In this document: in pieces, positions 55,098 to 63,780 of the stretch
How the letters are laid out: each line of letters opens with the position of its first letter
How positions within the stretch are numbered: the stretch's first letter is position 1
NCBI GenBank assembly: GCA_015229045.1
Contig: JADGCJ010000001.1
Coordinates: 93,527 to 157,526 of the forward strand
Source: Magnetococcales bacterium
GTDB taxonomy: Bacteria > Pseudomonadota > Magnetococcia > Magnetococcales > DC0425bin3
Direction of reading: 5' to 3'
Length of the DNA: 64,000 bases
Translations under genes and position numbers: made by a program
Notes under the pieces: generated by a model
What the model was told of the DNA's origin: nothing
The model's input: only the letters and a program-made list of their open reading frames with translations
Databases searched by the model: none

Positions 55098-56549
55098 ATG
55101 TTGCATGACCGGGATGGAGCCTCCGCGTCGGTGCCGGATACATCAGCGCTAACGTATGAGGCGCAAAAGGTGTTGCGTTCGGCGCTGTTGGCCCACAAGG
55201 CAGGGGATACGACCGAAGCCCTGCGATTGTACGAAATGATCCTGGAGACTCATCCGAATCAAGTCAGTGTGCTTTTTCTGGCCGGGAAAATTTTGATGGA
55301 AACGGGCGAGACGGAGCGGGGGCTGGCGCGGATGCGTCGTGCTGTCGAACTGGAGCCGAGCAACCCCGACAGTCGCCTTTTGCTGGCACACGGTCTGTTT
55401 TTTGAGATGGAGTATGCGCTATCCCTCGACCATTACAAGCAGGTCTTGGAGCAGGATCCACAGAGGGAAAAGATCCGCTACTTCATTGGGCGTAATCTGG
55501 CCAGAATGGGGCGGGTCGATGAGGCCCAGGTCTGTCTGGCACAGGAACGCCTGATCGATCCAATCGATGCCAATGTGCTTTACGAATTGGGCCTGTGCAG
55601 GCTGATGGCTGGTCCATCGTCCCGGGAGGAGGGGGCGGCTCTCGTTCGCCAGGCTATGGCGTTGCAGCCGGACCTGTTAGGTATTGAGATCACCGACCTG
55701 ACACTGTTCGAGGTCCACCGGCGGGTCCAAAAAGCCGTTGCCCCTGTTTTTCGTGCTCCGAACGAACCGAAACGTACGCGACCATCGACGCCTTATGCTT
55801 GTTTTTCCTATCCGAAATGTGGGACGCATTTGTTGTCGGACATTGCGCAATTGATCACGGGAGATGATTTCTACTGGCCTGATGATTATCAATCAAATGC
55901 CGTACCAAAAGATGCTCTTGATCGGGTTCCCGATAAGCATTTTCTCATAGGACATTGGCATATCAATCCAGAGTTCGGGATGGATATGCGTAATAAAGGA
56001 TACAAGGCCATTGTCCAATATCGGGAACCCAGGGATCAGATGGTCTCTTTTTACTTCTACTATACAGGTGTGGCAGCAGATCCTGGTAATATGTACAGCG
56101 AAATATTGACCAATGTCAGCCAGGAAGAGGCCATCAACCGGCTCATCGTCGGAGGTCATCTTAAGGGTAATCGCATCATTCCCGGACAAGCGATCAATAT
56201 GGTCGCCTGGATGGATTTGTGGCGGAAAGCCTGTTTTCACTTCCAGATCCCTGTCTATTTTGTCTCCTACGAAGAGATGGTGGAAAACAAGGTGGAGACT
56301 GTGGGTCGTCTCGCCCGGTTCCTGGAGATGCCTCTCTCCCGGGAGGAGTGCGAAGCGATTGCAGAAGCTACGGGTTTCCATAAACGCTCGGCGACCATGG
56401 AGAAAAATGCTGCCCCGAAAGATTTTAAACGTAAGGGTATTGTCGGGGATTGGAAGAACCATTTTACAGGGGCCAATAAGGTTCTTTTCAAGGCGGTCAG
56501 TGGAGATATCCTGGAACGCCTTGGATATGAAACCGGAGATACATGGTAG
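55098..56549 (+). CDS. TPR-sulfotransferase fusion
   Basis: 483 residues. Residues about 20-215 contain five TPR-like units (ALLAHKAGDTTEALRLYEMI and similar). Residues 232-480 form a sulfotransferase: the PAPS 5'-phosphosulphate loop SYPKCGTHLL near residue 238, the 3'-phosphate motif YREPRDQMVSFY near 308, and the C-terminal RKGIVGDWKNHFT. It transfers sulphate from PAPS to a sugar, peptide or lipid acceptor, which is not known here. TPR-sulfotransferases are frequent in polysaccharide-modifying systems. No signal peptide. Confidence 0.9.
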   Translation: MLHDRDGASASVPDTSALTYEAQKVLRSALLAHKAGDTTEALRLYEMILETHPNQVSVLFLAGKILMETGETERGLARMRRAVELEPSNPDSRLLLAHGLFFEMEYALSLDHYKQVLEQDPQREKIRYFIGRNLARMGRVDEAQVCLAQERLIDPIDANVLYELGLCRLMAGPSSREEGAALVRQAMALQPDLLGIEITDLTLFEVHRRVQKAVAPVFRAPNEPKRTRPSTPYACFSYPKCGTHLLSDIAQLITGDDFYWPDDYQSNAVPKDALDRVPDKHFLIGHWHINPEFGMDMRNKGYKAIVQYREPRDQMVSFYFYYTGVAADPGNMYSEILTNVSQEEAINRLIVGGHLKGNRIIPGQAINMVAWMDLWRKACFHFQIPVYFVSYEEMVENKVETVGRLARFLEMPLSREECEAIAEATGFHKRSATMEKNAAPKDFKRKGIVGDWKNHFTGANKVLFKAVSGDILERLGYETGDTW

Positions 56550-56570
56550 TACGGAGCTATGGGGGGTTGC

Positions 56571-57224
56571 ATGGGCCTTGCCCTTTTTGATCTGGACAAT
56601 ACGCTTCTGGGTGGAGACAGCGACTATTTGTGGGGTCGCTTCCTGGTGGAAGAGGGCATTGTTGAAGAGGAGGGGTATGAGGCGGCCAATAAACAATTTT
56701 ATCGGGATTATGTCCAGGGAGTTCTGGATATCGACGCCTATTTGAAATTTCAGCTGGGGGTGTTGACGCAGCATCGCCTGGAGACCCTGGAACAGTGGCG
56801 CGATCTGTTCATGGAGCGCATGATCCGCCCCATTGTTTTGCCTCTTGGCCGGGAAAGAATCCAAAGGCACAAAAATGCGGGTGACACTGTGGTGATTATC
56901 ACGGCCACCAATCAGTTTGTGACCACACCCATTGCAACCCTTCTGGGAGTGCCTCATTTGCTGGCTACGGAACTGGAAATGAGGGATGGGACTTTTACAG
57001 GTTGTTCGTCAGGAATCCCCTGTTTTCAGCAGGGAAAGGTGCTTCGTTTGCGCCAATGGCTCTCTGACCATCCCCATTCCCTGCATGATGCGTGGTTTTA
57101 CAGTGACTCCCGCAACGACTTACCGCTTTTGGAGGCTGTGGCACATCCTGTCGCTGTTGATCCGGATCCCGTGTTGCATCAACACGCCCTCTCCAAAGGC
57201 TGGGAGATTGTCAGTTTTCGTTAA
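56571..57224 (+). CDS. HAD-IB family phosphatase, SerB-like
   Basis: 217 residues from ATG 56571; ATG 56559 adds four residues. Motif I DLDNTLL at residues 8-14, motif II ITATNQF (Thr near 113), a conserved Lys in QQGKVLRLR and motif IV YSDSRNDLPLLEAV are all present. The cap is the small HAD-IB type. Relatives include phosphoserine phosphatase and lysophosphatidate-like HADs; the substrate is unknown. It starts 21 bp after the sulfotransferase stop and probably shares its transcript. Confidence 0.88.
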   Translation: MGLALFDLDNTLLGGDSDYLWGRFLVEEGIVEEEGYEAANKQFYRDYVQGVLDIDAYLKFQLGVLTQHRLETLEQWRDLFMERMIRPIVLPLGRERIQRHKNAGDTVVIITATNQFVTTPIATLLGVPHLLATELEMRDGTFTGCSSGIPCFQQGKVLRLRQWLSDHPHSLHDAWFYSDSRNDLPLLEAVAHPVAVDPDPVLHQHALSKGWEIVSFR

Positions 57225-57317
57225 GGTGCGCAGGCTGTACCAGGACGAATTTGACATCCGACGAAGCTGGGGTATTGACAAGTTGGTGGACTTCAAGTCA
57301 ATCTAGGAGACTTATCC

Positions 57318-57407
57318 GGAGAGATGGCCGAGTGGCCGAAGGCGGCACCCTGCTAAGGTGTTATATCCTGACGGGTATCGAGGGTTCGAATCCCTCTCTC
57401 TCCGCCA
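57318..57407 (+). tRNA. tRNA-Ser (anticodon GCT)
   Basis: GGAGAGA (57318) pairs with TCTCTCC (ending 57403). There is a long variable arm, the T-loop GTTCGAATC, an anticodon loop with CTGCTAA, and an encoded CCA at 57405-57407. It marks the left border of the decaying restriction-modification island and could have been its attachment site; no duplicate of its 3' end was found in the window. Confidence 0.95.
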
Positions 57408-57535
57408 TTTTGCATCTCCAGGGCGTTCTGGAGCGTACCTGACAGCCTGTGTTTCACAGGCTTTTTTGTTTTTCTTGTCCGAAGCTGTCCGATAAGACAT
57501 CCCGAAATCGGCCTACATGGTGTGGGTAGAGAGTT

Positions 57536-57748
57536 ACCGTCTCGACGGTAGACTTGCCACCATCTCCGCAATTGACGCTCGCTGTAGCCAAGAACTTTCC
57601 GGAGTTTCAATTGGCTCCGACTCTCCCCGCTCTTCAGAAGCCGGAGTAAGCGGATTTTATTCTCAATCTTGGAACCCCGATAGTGACGTTCCAATTCTGC
57701 CAGTTCCTCGACCGTTTCCGATATCATCGCATCATAGTTGATCCACAT
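57536..57748 (-). pseudogene. Transposase helix-turn-helix remnant
   Basis: AGGAGG precedes ATG 57748, and 71 codons follow with IS630-type N-terminal features (LRLLKSGESRSQLKLRKVLGYSERQLRRWWQVYRRDG). The similarity then stops, and the frame runs on into tRNA-Ser without further family sequence. No catalytic domain or terminal repeats remain, so it is a dead insertion-sequence fragment. The IS630 assignment is from motif memory. Confidence 0.65.
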
Positions 57749-57877
57749 GCCCCTAACCTCCTGAATCGGTTAGAGTCTTATCCGCGTGATTTAGATCCAT
57801 CACATCAGGCCAAAAATTTACCGAAACGGTATAATTCCTTGTTTCAGTAACTTTTTCAGGAAAGGAATTGCTCGTTC

Positions 57878-58261
57878 GTGCTATTCACAGGGCCAGTCCA
57901 CGGCGAGAAAAAGCCAAGAGACCTTCTGTTAAAACACCGTTGGCCTGGCAATGTTCGGGAGTTGCAGAATACCCTGCGCCGGGCCGTGGTTTGGTCTACG
58001 GGGCCTATAATCCGAGTGGAAGATGTCCGCGACTCTCTGTTTCCTGACCCAAGCAGAGGGCAAGAAACAGAGTCGATTCTTGGCCTGGATATTTTGCAAG
58101 GAATTGATTTTTCATCTCTTCTAGATCGTGTGGCCCGGCACTATCTGGGATTGGCAATTGAAAAAACCGCTGGCAACAAGACCAGGGCCGCTGAACTTCT
58201 GGGTCTGTCCAGCTACCAGACTTTGACCAATTGGATGAAAAAATACGGGGTGAAGGCATGA
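57878..58261 (+). pseudogene. Beheaded sigma-54 activator (C-terminal fragment)
   Basis: From about 57917 the frame has the end of a sigma-54 AAA+ domain (HRWPGNVRELQNTLRRAVVW) and a Fis-type HTH (NKTRAAELLGLSSYQTLTNWMKK). The nucleotide-binding site, the sigma-54 contact loop and any sensor domain are missing. The first 13 residues look like junction sequence. Such an activator next to hsdR suggests that the restriction locus once had its own regulator. Confidence 0.8.
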
Positions 58262-58304
58262 TGGCATCACGGTTGCTCTTACCCATGGCATGGAATACTT
58301 GATC

Positions 58305-60245
58305 ATGCAATCACTGAACTTCGAATTTCTGCGTCCCTCCTGGCCGCAACTGGCGGAACTGGGTGGCTTTGCCGAAAGCTATGCCCGCCCTGATCCCGGC
58401 AGCGTCTTGGTGAAACTGCGTACGTTCGCGGAACAACTCGTGCTGTGGATCTACGACCGGGCCGGTTTTCCCAAACCATACCAGTCCAATCTGAATGACC
58501 TGCTAAATGAAAACGCCTTCACCGAGGCGGTGCCAAAAGTGGTGGTGAAAAAGCTCCACGCCATTCGGATTCATGGTAACAAGGCGGCTCATGGCGAAAA
58601 GGCATCCACAAATCCCACCGCAGCATCTACAACCGTTACCGGGATCTGTTTTTCTACTTCGATGCCCTTCAGGTGGGGCTCACCGCCACCCCGGTGGGCA
58701 TGATCAACCGCAATACCTTCCGGCTGTTCGGCTGTGGCCCGCAACCACAACCATGCCATGCTGCTCTCCCAGCTTTTCGATGAGCTGTATCCCCAGTATG
58801 GCGGCGGCTTCTGCCAGGTGATCGACAACTATGATCCCCGCGCCGAGCAGTTGATCGACGACTTCAAGGGGGTGGGATCCAATCCGGGCCTGACCATTGC
58901 CGTATCGGTGGACATGCTGGATACCGGCATCGACGTGCCGGAGGTGGTCAATCTGGTCTTTGCCAAGCCGGTCAAGTCTCGGGTGAAGTTCTGGCAGATG
59001 ATCGGTCGCGGCACCCGGCTTTGCCCGGCCATTGGCAAGACCAAGTTCCGCATCTTCGACCACTGGGGCAACTTTGAATTCTTTTCCGAGGAGTTTCAGG
59101 AGGCCGACCCGATCCCGGCCAAATCCCTCATGCAACAGGTGTTCGAGGCGCGCATCGATCTGGCGGAAACCGCTTTGAACCACTCCGAACCGTCGGCCTT
59201 CAAGCTGGTGGTGGAGCTGATCGGCAAGGATTTGGCCACGCTCCCGGAAGAGACCATCGCCGTGCGGGAAAAATGGCGTGAGAAACGCACCGTGCAGCAG
59301 GCCCATGTGCTGGAACAGTTCGCACCGGAGACCGTCGGGGTTCTGCGTCAGACCATGGCCCCGCTGATGCAGTGGATCGACATCCGCGACCATGCCGCTG
59401 CCTGGCAGTTCGACCGTCTCATGGCCTTGATGCAGACCGAACTGTTGAAAAAATCCAGCCGCTTTGAGGATTGCCGCGATCAGGCCCTGGAGCAGGTGGC
59501 CCAGTTGCAGATGCACTTGAACCCGGTGCGGGACAAGGGGGAGGCCATCAAGCGTTTCAAGGATCCGGCTTTCTGGGTCGGCGTGACGGTAGCGGATTTG
59601 GAAGCCGTGCGGAAGGAGTTGCGCGGCATCATGCAGCACCGTCGCCCGGCAGTTCTCCCCCCTGGGGCGACCGTGCGGGTGGTGGATGTGACCGATGGCG
59701 GCATCGAGTTCGCCCAGCGCAAGGCCAACATGCCAGCCGTGGATCTGGCCGCCTACCGCAAACGGGTGGAAGAGGTTCTGACGCCCCTGTTCGAGACCAA
59801 CCCCACCTTGAAGAAAATCCGGGCAGGGGTTCCGGTCACCGAAGCGGACCTGAACGCCCTGAATGCCCTGATCCACCTGGAGCGGCCTGACGTGGATCTG
59901 AACATCCTGCTGGAGTTCTACCAGGACACCGCCGGTGGGCTCGCGCAGATCTTGCGCTCCATCATCGGCATGGATGGGGAGGCGGTGGAGCAACACTTCG
60001 CCGATTTCATCCGCCGTCACCCCAAACTGAACGCCCGGCAGATCCGTTTTCTGGGTCTGCTCAAGAACCACATCAGCAAGTTCGGTGTCATCGCCATCGA
60101 CCGGCTTTACGAGCCGCCGTTTACCACCGTGGACAGCGAAGGCCCGGATGGCGTATTCCGCGACGAGGCGCAGATGGATGACCTCATCGTCATTCTGGAC
60201 GCCTTCAAGCCCCCAGCCCATTTTGCAGAGAGAGCCTCCTTATGA
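58305..60245 (+). pseudogene. hsdR: Type I restriction endonuclease subunit R, internally deleted
   Basis: Three pieces in different frames. (1) 58305 to about 58610: the N-terminus, with FAEQLVLWIYDRAGF and [11 protein letters not shown]. (2) About 58615-58730: [19 protein letters not shown] and VGLTATPVG from helicase motifs II-III, one frame over. (3) 58734-60245: helicase motifs V-VI (VSVDMLDTGIDVPEVVNLVF, IGRGTRLCP) and the whole C-terminus. Walker A and the DEAH box are gone. Normal HsdR is about 1000 residues or more; about 640 remain. It cannot translocate DNA. The stop overlaps the hsdM start (ATGA). Confidence 0.88.
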
Positions 60246-61238
60246 TCACTGGCGAGTTGAAAGCCAAAATCGATAAACTATGGACCGAATTCTGGACCGG
60301 CGGCATTACCAATCCCCTCACCGTCATCGAGCAGATTTCGTTTCTGATGTTCGCCCGACTGCTGGATATCGCCGAGTCTCGCAACGAAAAACGCGATGCC
60401 CGCACCGGCGTCCAAAGCCGTCGCAACTTTGGCCAGCAGGAGCAGGATCTGCGTTGGTCCCATTTCCGCCATTTGGGCGCGGAGGAGATGCTGCCTCTGG
60501 TGCGGGATCGGCTGTTTCCCCACTTCAGAAAGGTGGCGGTGGATGGGGCCGAGTTCGGCGAGTACATGAAAGAGGCGCAACTCATGATCGCCAAGCCCAG
60601 TCTGCTGGTGAAGGCGGTGGAGATGATCGACGCCCTGCTGCTCACCGCCGGGGACACCAAGGGGGATCTCTACGAATACCTGCTCAGCAAGCTGACCACC
60701 GCTGGCATCAACGGCCAGTTCCGAACCCCGCGCCATGTGATCCGCGCCATGGTGGAGATGGTGGCCCCTGATCCGAAACACAAGGAGGTAGTGGGGGATC
60801 CCGCCTGCGGCACCGCCGGATTTCTGGTGGAGGCGATGCAATACCTGATGCGGGAATACACCTCCCCGGAGATGGTGGAGACCGACCCGGAAACCGGAGA
60901 AAAGATCTACCACGGCGACCTGTTGGAGCCGCATCGCAAGCATATTCAGCAAGAGATGTTCCGGGGATTCGACTTCGACATCACCATGCTGCGCATCGCC
61001 GCCATGAACCTGCTGCTGCACGGCATCGATGTCCCGGACATCCACTATCAGGACACCCTGAGCGTCACCTTCCCCGAACACCATCCATGGCAAGTATGAT
61101 CTGTCCATCAATCGTTACAAGGAGACGGTTTACCAGGAGGAAAAATTTGATCCCCCCGGCGAGATTTTGGAGCGTATGATGGACCTGGAAAAAGAGATCA
61201 TGCAGGATTTACAGGAACTCAAACAGATGATCGGGTGA
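60242..61238 (+). pseudogene. hsdM: Type I DNA methyltransferase subunit M, internally deleted
   Basis: Residues 1-280 carry the N-terminal helical domain ([14 protein letters not shown]) and the AdoMet motif [14 protein letters not shown]. After FPEHHP at about 61086 the reading frame jumps to [18 protein letters not shown] and runs to TGA 61238. About 200 residues, including the catalytic NPPF motif and the rest of the methylase core, are missing. It is therefore inactive. The first 50 bp after codon 5 (60256-60305) recur inverted at the right edge. Confidence 0.88.
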
Positions 61239-61250
61239 AAGGGGGAGTCC

Positions 61251-61511
61251 ATGAATACCGCCGAACGCATTTATGCCGAAATCAGACGGATGCCGGAGGA
61301 ACAAGCCCATCAAGTGCTGGAATTCATCGAAGCCGTCAAGAAACAGGGTGCCATCCCCAGGAGAACCCTGCGGGAACAGATTGACTGCATGTCCCCAGAA
61401 GAGTTGAAGGAAAAAGCACTGGCAGCACAGGCCAGTTTTCCAAGAATGGACCAGGAAGAATTGGCGAAAGAGTTTGCAGACATGCGGAAGGAATGGGATC
61501 GGACGTTATGA
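61251..61511 (+). CDS. DUF2281/VapB-like antitoxin
   Basis: 86 residues, with GGGGGAG seven bases before ATG 61251. The N-terminus TAERIYAEIRRMPEEQAHQVLEF is the DUF2281-type pattern. The C-terminus is acidic and helical (MDQEELAKEFADMRKEW), as toxin-wrapping tails are. It overlaps the PIN toxin gene by four bases (ATGA), so it is the antitoxin of the pair. Confidence 0.8.
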   Translation: MNTAERIYAEIRRMPEEQAHQVLEFIEAVKKQGAIPRRTLREQIDCMSPEELKEKALAAQASFPRMDQEELAKEFADMRKEWDRTL

Positions 61512-61900
61512 ATGTTCCTTGTCTTATGGACACCAACGTCTTGATCGACTTTCTGAACGACTATCCAGATGCCCAGTTCAGGGAACGTGCCCTGGCCGCA
61601 TTTTCCCAGGGATCCGCCGTGTCGGTGGTGACGGTCATTGAGTTGTTGGGCTGGCGCAAGCATACCGAACAAAGTCGGCGGAGCGCGACCGATTTGTTGG
61701 AATGCCTGGATGAACTTCCCCTGGAAAGGCGTGTGGTGGCTGCCACCATCAAGCTTCGGAGCCGCCATGCCATCCATCTGAGCGACGCCATCATTGCGGC
61801 AACCGCCATGACTTATGGCTTGCCGCTCATGACGCGCAACATCGATGACTTCAGAAACGTAGACGGACTAACGTTGATCAACCCATTCGAGGCTGCGTGA
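61508..61900 (+). CDS. vapC: VapC-type PIN ribonuclease toxin
   Basis: 130 residues from ATG 61508. The PIN acidic residues are all present: Asp in MDTNVLIDFL, Glu in VIELLG, Asp in LSDAIIAATA and Asp in TRNIDDF. VapC toxins cut tRNA or rRNA. Coupled to the DUF2281-like antitoxin, it appears intact. The pair is inserted in the 3' end of hsdM: a second hsdM tail starts on its stop codon. Confidence 0.9.
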   Translation: MNVPCLMDTNVLIDFLNDYPDAQFRERALAAFSQGSAVSVVTVIELLGWRKHTEQSRRSATDLLECLDELPLERRVVAATIKLRSRHAIHLSDAIIAATAMTYGLPLMTRNIDDFRNVDGLTLINPFEAA

Positions 61901-61965
61901 TGGAATTGGATCGGGAGAGGGAGATCATGGCGGATTTGGAAGAGTTGAAGGGGATGGTGGGATGA
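61900..61965 (+). pseudogene. Second hsdM 3'-end fragment
   Basis: A 21-codon open frame beginning on the A of the vapC stop (LDREREIMADLEELKGMVG) resembles the end of hsdM at 61190-61238 (LEKEIMQDLQELKQMIG). It ends on the hsdS start (GGATGAG). It looks like the tail of another hsdM allele left between vapC and hsdS. Confidence 0.6.
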
Positions 61966-63143
61966 GTCAGGTAGGAATACCGCAGGGTTGGCAGCAAAAA
62001 CCGCTGGCCAAAGTGGCTGATATTGACCGTCGAGGAATGCAGCCAGATCAAATTCCCTTTGAAGCACGTTATGTAGGCCTTGAGCATGTGGACGGTGACG
62101 GCAACTTCATTGGTATTGAAAATGCCCAGTCAGCGGAACTGAAAAGTATGAAATTTACCTTTACAGATCAGCATATTTTGTATGGAAAATTACGGCCCTA
62201 TTTAAAAAAAATCAGTCGTCCTGAGTTTTCAGGGGTGTGCAGTACAGATATTTTGCCAATCCGGTTAAAAAATGGTTTGGATAAAAATTATCTGTTTCAT
62301 TATCTCAGGCAACAGAAATTAGTGGACTTGGCAACTACAAGGTGTAGTGGTGCCAACCTACCAAGGTTGAGTCCAAAAGCCTTGGCAGAGTTTCCAGTCA
62401 TCTACCCCACCTCACCTGATGAACAGAAACGCATCGCGGCGATTCTGGACAAGGCCGACGCCATCCGCCGCAAGCGCCGTCAAGCCTTGGCACTGGCGGA
62501 TCAGTTTTTGCGGTCGGTGTTTTTGGAGATGTTTGGAGATCCGATGACGAATCCGAAGGGGTGGAGAAAAGAACCCTTATCAAAGATGGTGCGCTTTGTC
62601 AGTGGAGGTACTCCATCGAAAGACAGAGCGGATTTCTGGGACGGAACCTTTCCATGGGTTTCGCCAAAGGACATGAAATCCATCGAAATTAACGATGCGG
62701 AAGACCATGTGAGCGATGCGGCATTCTCAGAAACGTCGTTGAAAGTAATCCCCGAAGGGGCGATATTGATTGTTGTCCGAGGAATGATAATAGCCCACAC
62801 TGTTCCGGTTGCAATTACGACAAACCAAGTTGCGATCAATCAAGACATGAAGGCCCTTATTGTCAAAAATAGCCTGATTCCTGAATTTTCTTTGTATTGT
62901 CTAAGAGTTCAACATAGCCACCTGCTTTCTAGAATCAGCACGGCAGCTCATGGAACGAAGCGGTTCGACATGCAGGATTTGCATTCCATCGGAATGCTTG
63001 TCCCTGATCATGGTTTGCAAGATCAATTCAGGAAAATTGTTCTAAAATTTCGATTCCACCAGCATAAATCTGGCGATAGTGTTGCTGGGCTGAATGACCT
63101 TTTCGGTTCCCTCACCCAACGCGCCTTTCGGGGTGAGTTGTAA
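61962..63143 (+). CDS. hsdS: Type I restriction-modification specificity subunit S
   Basis: 393 residues, full length. Two target-recognition domains: TRD1 at about 10-150 (HILYGKLRPYLKKI, SPKALAEFPVIYP) and TRD2 at about 195-345 (SGGTPSKDRADFWDG, then IGMLVPDHGLQDQF). They are joined by a coiled-coil spacer (DEQKRIAAILDKADAIRRKR). It would direct methylation and cutting to a bipartite site. It is the only intact member of the hsd trio here, although M and R are broken. Confidence 0.92.
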   Translation: MSQVGIPQGWQQKPLAKVADIDRRGMQPDQIPFEARYVGLEHVDGDGNFIGIENAQSAELKSMKFTFTDQHILYGKLRPYLKKISRPEFSGVCSTDILPIRLKNGLDKNYLFHYLRQQKLVDLATTRCSGANLPRLSPKALAEFPVIYPTSPDEQKRIAAILDKADAIRRKRRQALALADQFLRSVFLEMFGDPMTNPKGWRKEPLSKMVRFVSGGTPSKDRADFWDGTFPWVSPKDMKSIEINDAEDHVSDAAFSETSLKVIPEGAILIVVRGMIIAHTVPVAITTNQVAINQDMKALIVKNSLIPEFSLYCLRVQHSHLLSRISTAAHGTKRFDMQDLHSIGMLVPDHGLQDQFRKIVLKFRFHQHKSGDSVAGLNDLFGSLTQRAFRGEL

Positions 63144-63203
63144 TGACAACCATGGTGAACAAACTATGGTATATTGAGCATATCGCATCTTGAGGAGTTT
63201 CCA

Positions 63204-63464
63204 ATGACTGTCAGAAAATCCTCCGAAACCACCAGCCCAAAGGCGGCAACCGCCGCATCCAAAACACTGCGCAACCCAAATGCCAGCCCGGCGGCCAAAT
63301 CGGCAGCGGGTTCGGCTTTGGCCCAGGCTGGGAATGACAAGGTGACGGGCAAACAGGCCGCCTCTGCTGCGGGCAAAGCCCTCAGCAATCCGTCCACCAG
63401 CAAAGCGGGCAAGAGTGCCGCAGCTTCAGCATTGACACAACGCTATGACAGCAAGAAGAAATAA
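63204..63464 (+). CDS. Small basic repeat protein
   Basis: 86 residues from ATG 63204 with GAGGAG seven bases upstream. The body is two direct repeats of about 25 residues, each with SKxLxNPxxS..AAKSAAxSALxQ pattern, rich in Ala, Ser and Lys. No domain is recognised, but proteins of this pattern occur in accessory islands. Possibly a DNA-binding or packaging peptide; that is inference. Confidence 0.65.
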   Translation: MTVRKSSETTSPKAATAASKTLRNPNASPAAKSAAGSALAQAGNDKVTGKQAASAAGKALSNPSTSKAGKSAAASALTQRYDSKKK

Positions 63465-63558
63465 CGTGCCTGAAGGGATCATGCCATGTTTATCACCGAT
63501 TCCGACCTGACCGCCATGAGCGCCCGCATTGCCAAAGCACATTGAGAAGGAGAGCATT

Positions 63559-63780
63559 ATGGACACCACCGCATCCTCCATCGAATCCCAGGCGCGCAAA
63601 TTGCCCCCTTTGGCACGCTTGGAACTGGTGGACGCCATTCTGAGCAGCCTGGACGAACCGGACCGGGAAATGGATCGACTGTGGTCTCAGGAGGCCGAAG
63701 AGCGCCTTGCAGCCTATCGGCGTGGGGAGATGAAGGCCATCCCCCTGGCTGAAGTGTTGGCCAAGTACCGCACGCCATGA
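63559..63780 (+). CDS. Addiction-module antitoxin (TIGR02574-like)
   Basis: 73 residues with AAGGAGAG seven bases before ATG 63559. The pattern ESQARKLPPLARLELVDAIL, then LDEPDREMDRLWSQEAEERL and a C-terminal IPLAEVL, matches the putative addiction-module component family. The stop overlaps the toxin start (ATGA). It should neutralise the adjacent ParE/RelE-type toxin, which is damaged. Confidence 0.85.
   Translation: MDTTASSIESQARKLPPLARLELVDAILSSLDEPDREMDRLWSQEAEERLAAYRRGEMKAIPLAEVLAKYRTP

Noticed and set aside
63486..63545. 19-codon open frame before the addiction-module antitoxin
   Set aside because: It has coding-like codons but is too short to judge; probably a remnant of a lost gene.
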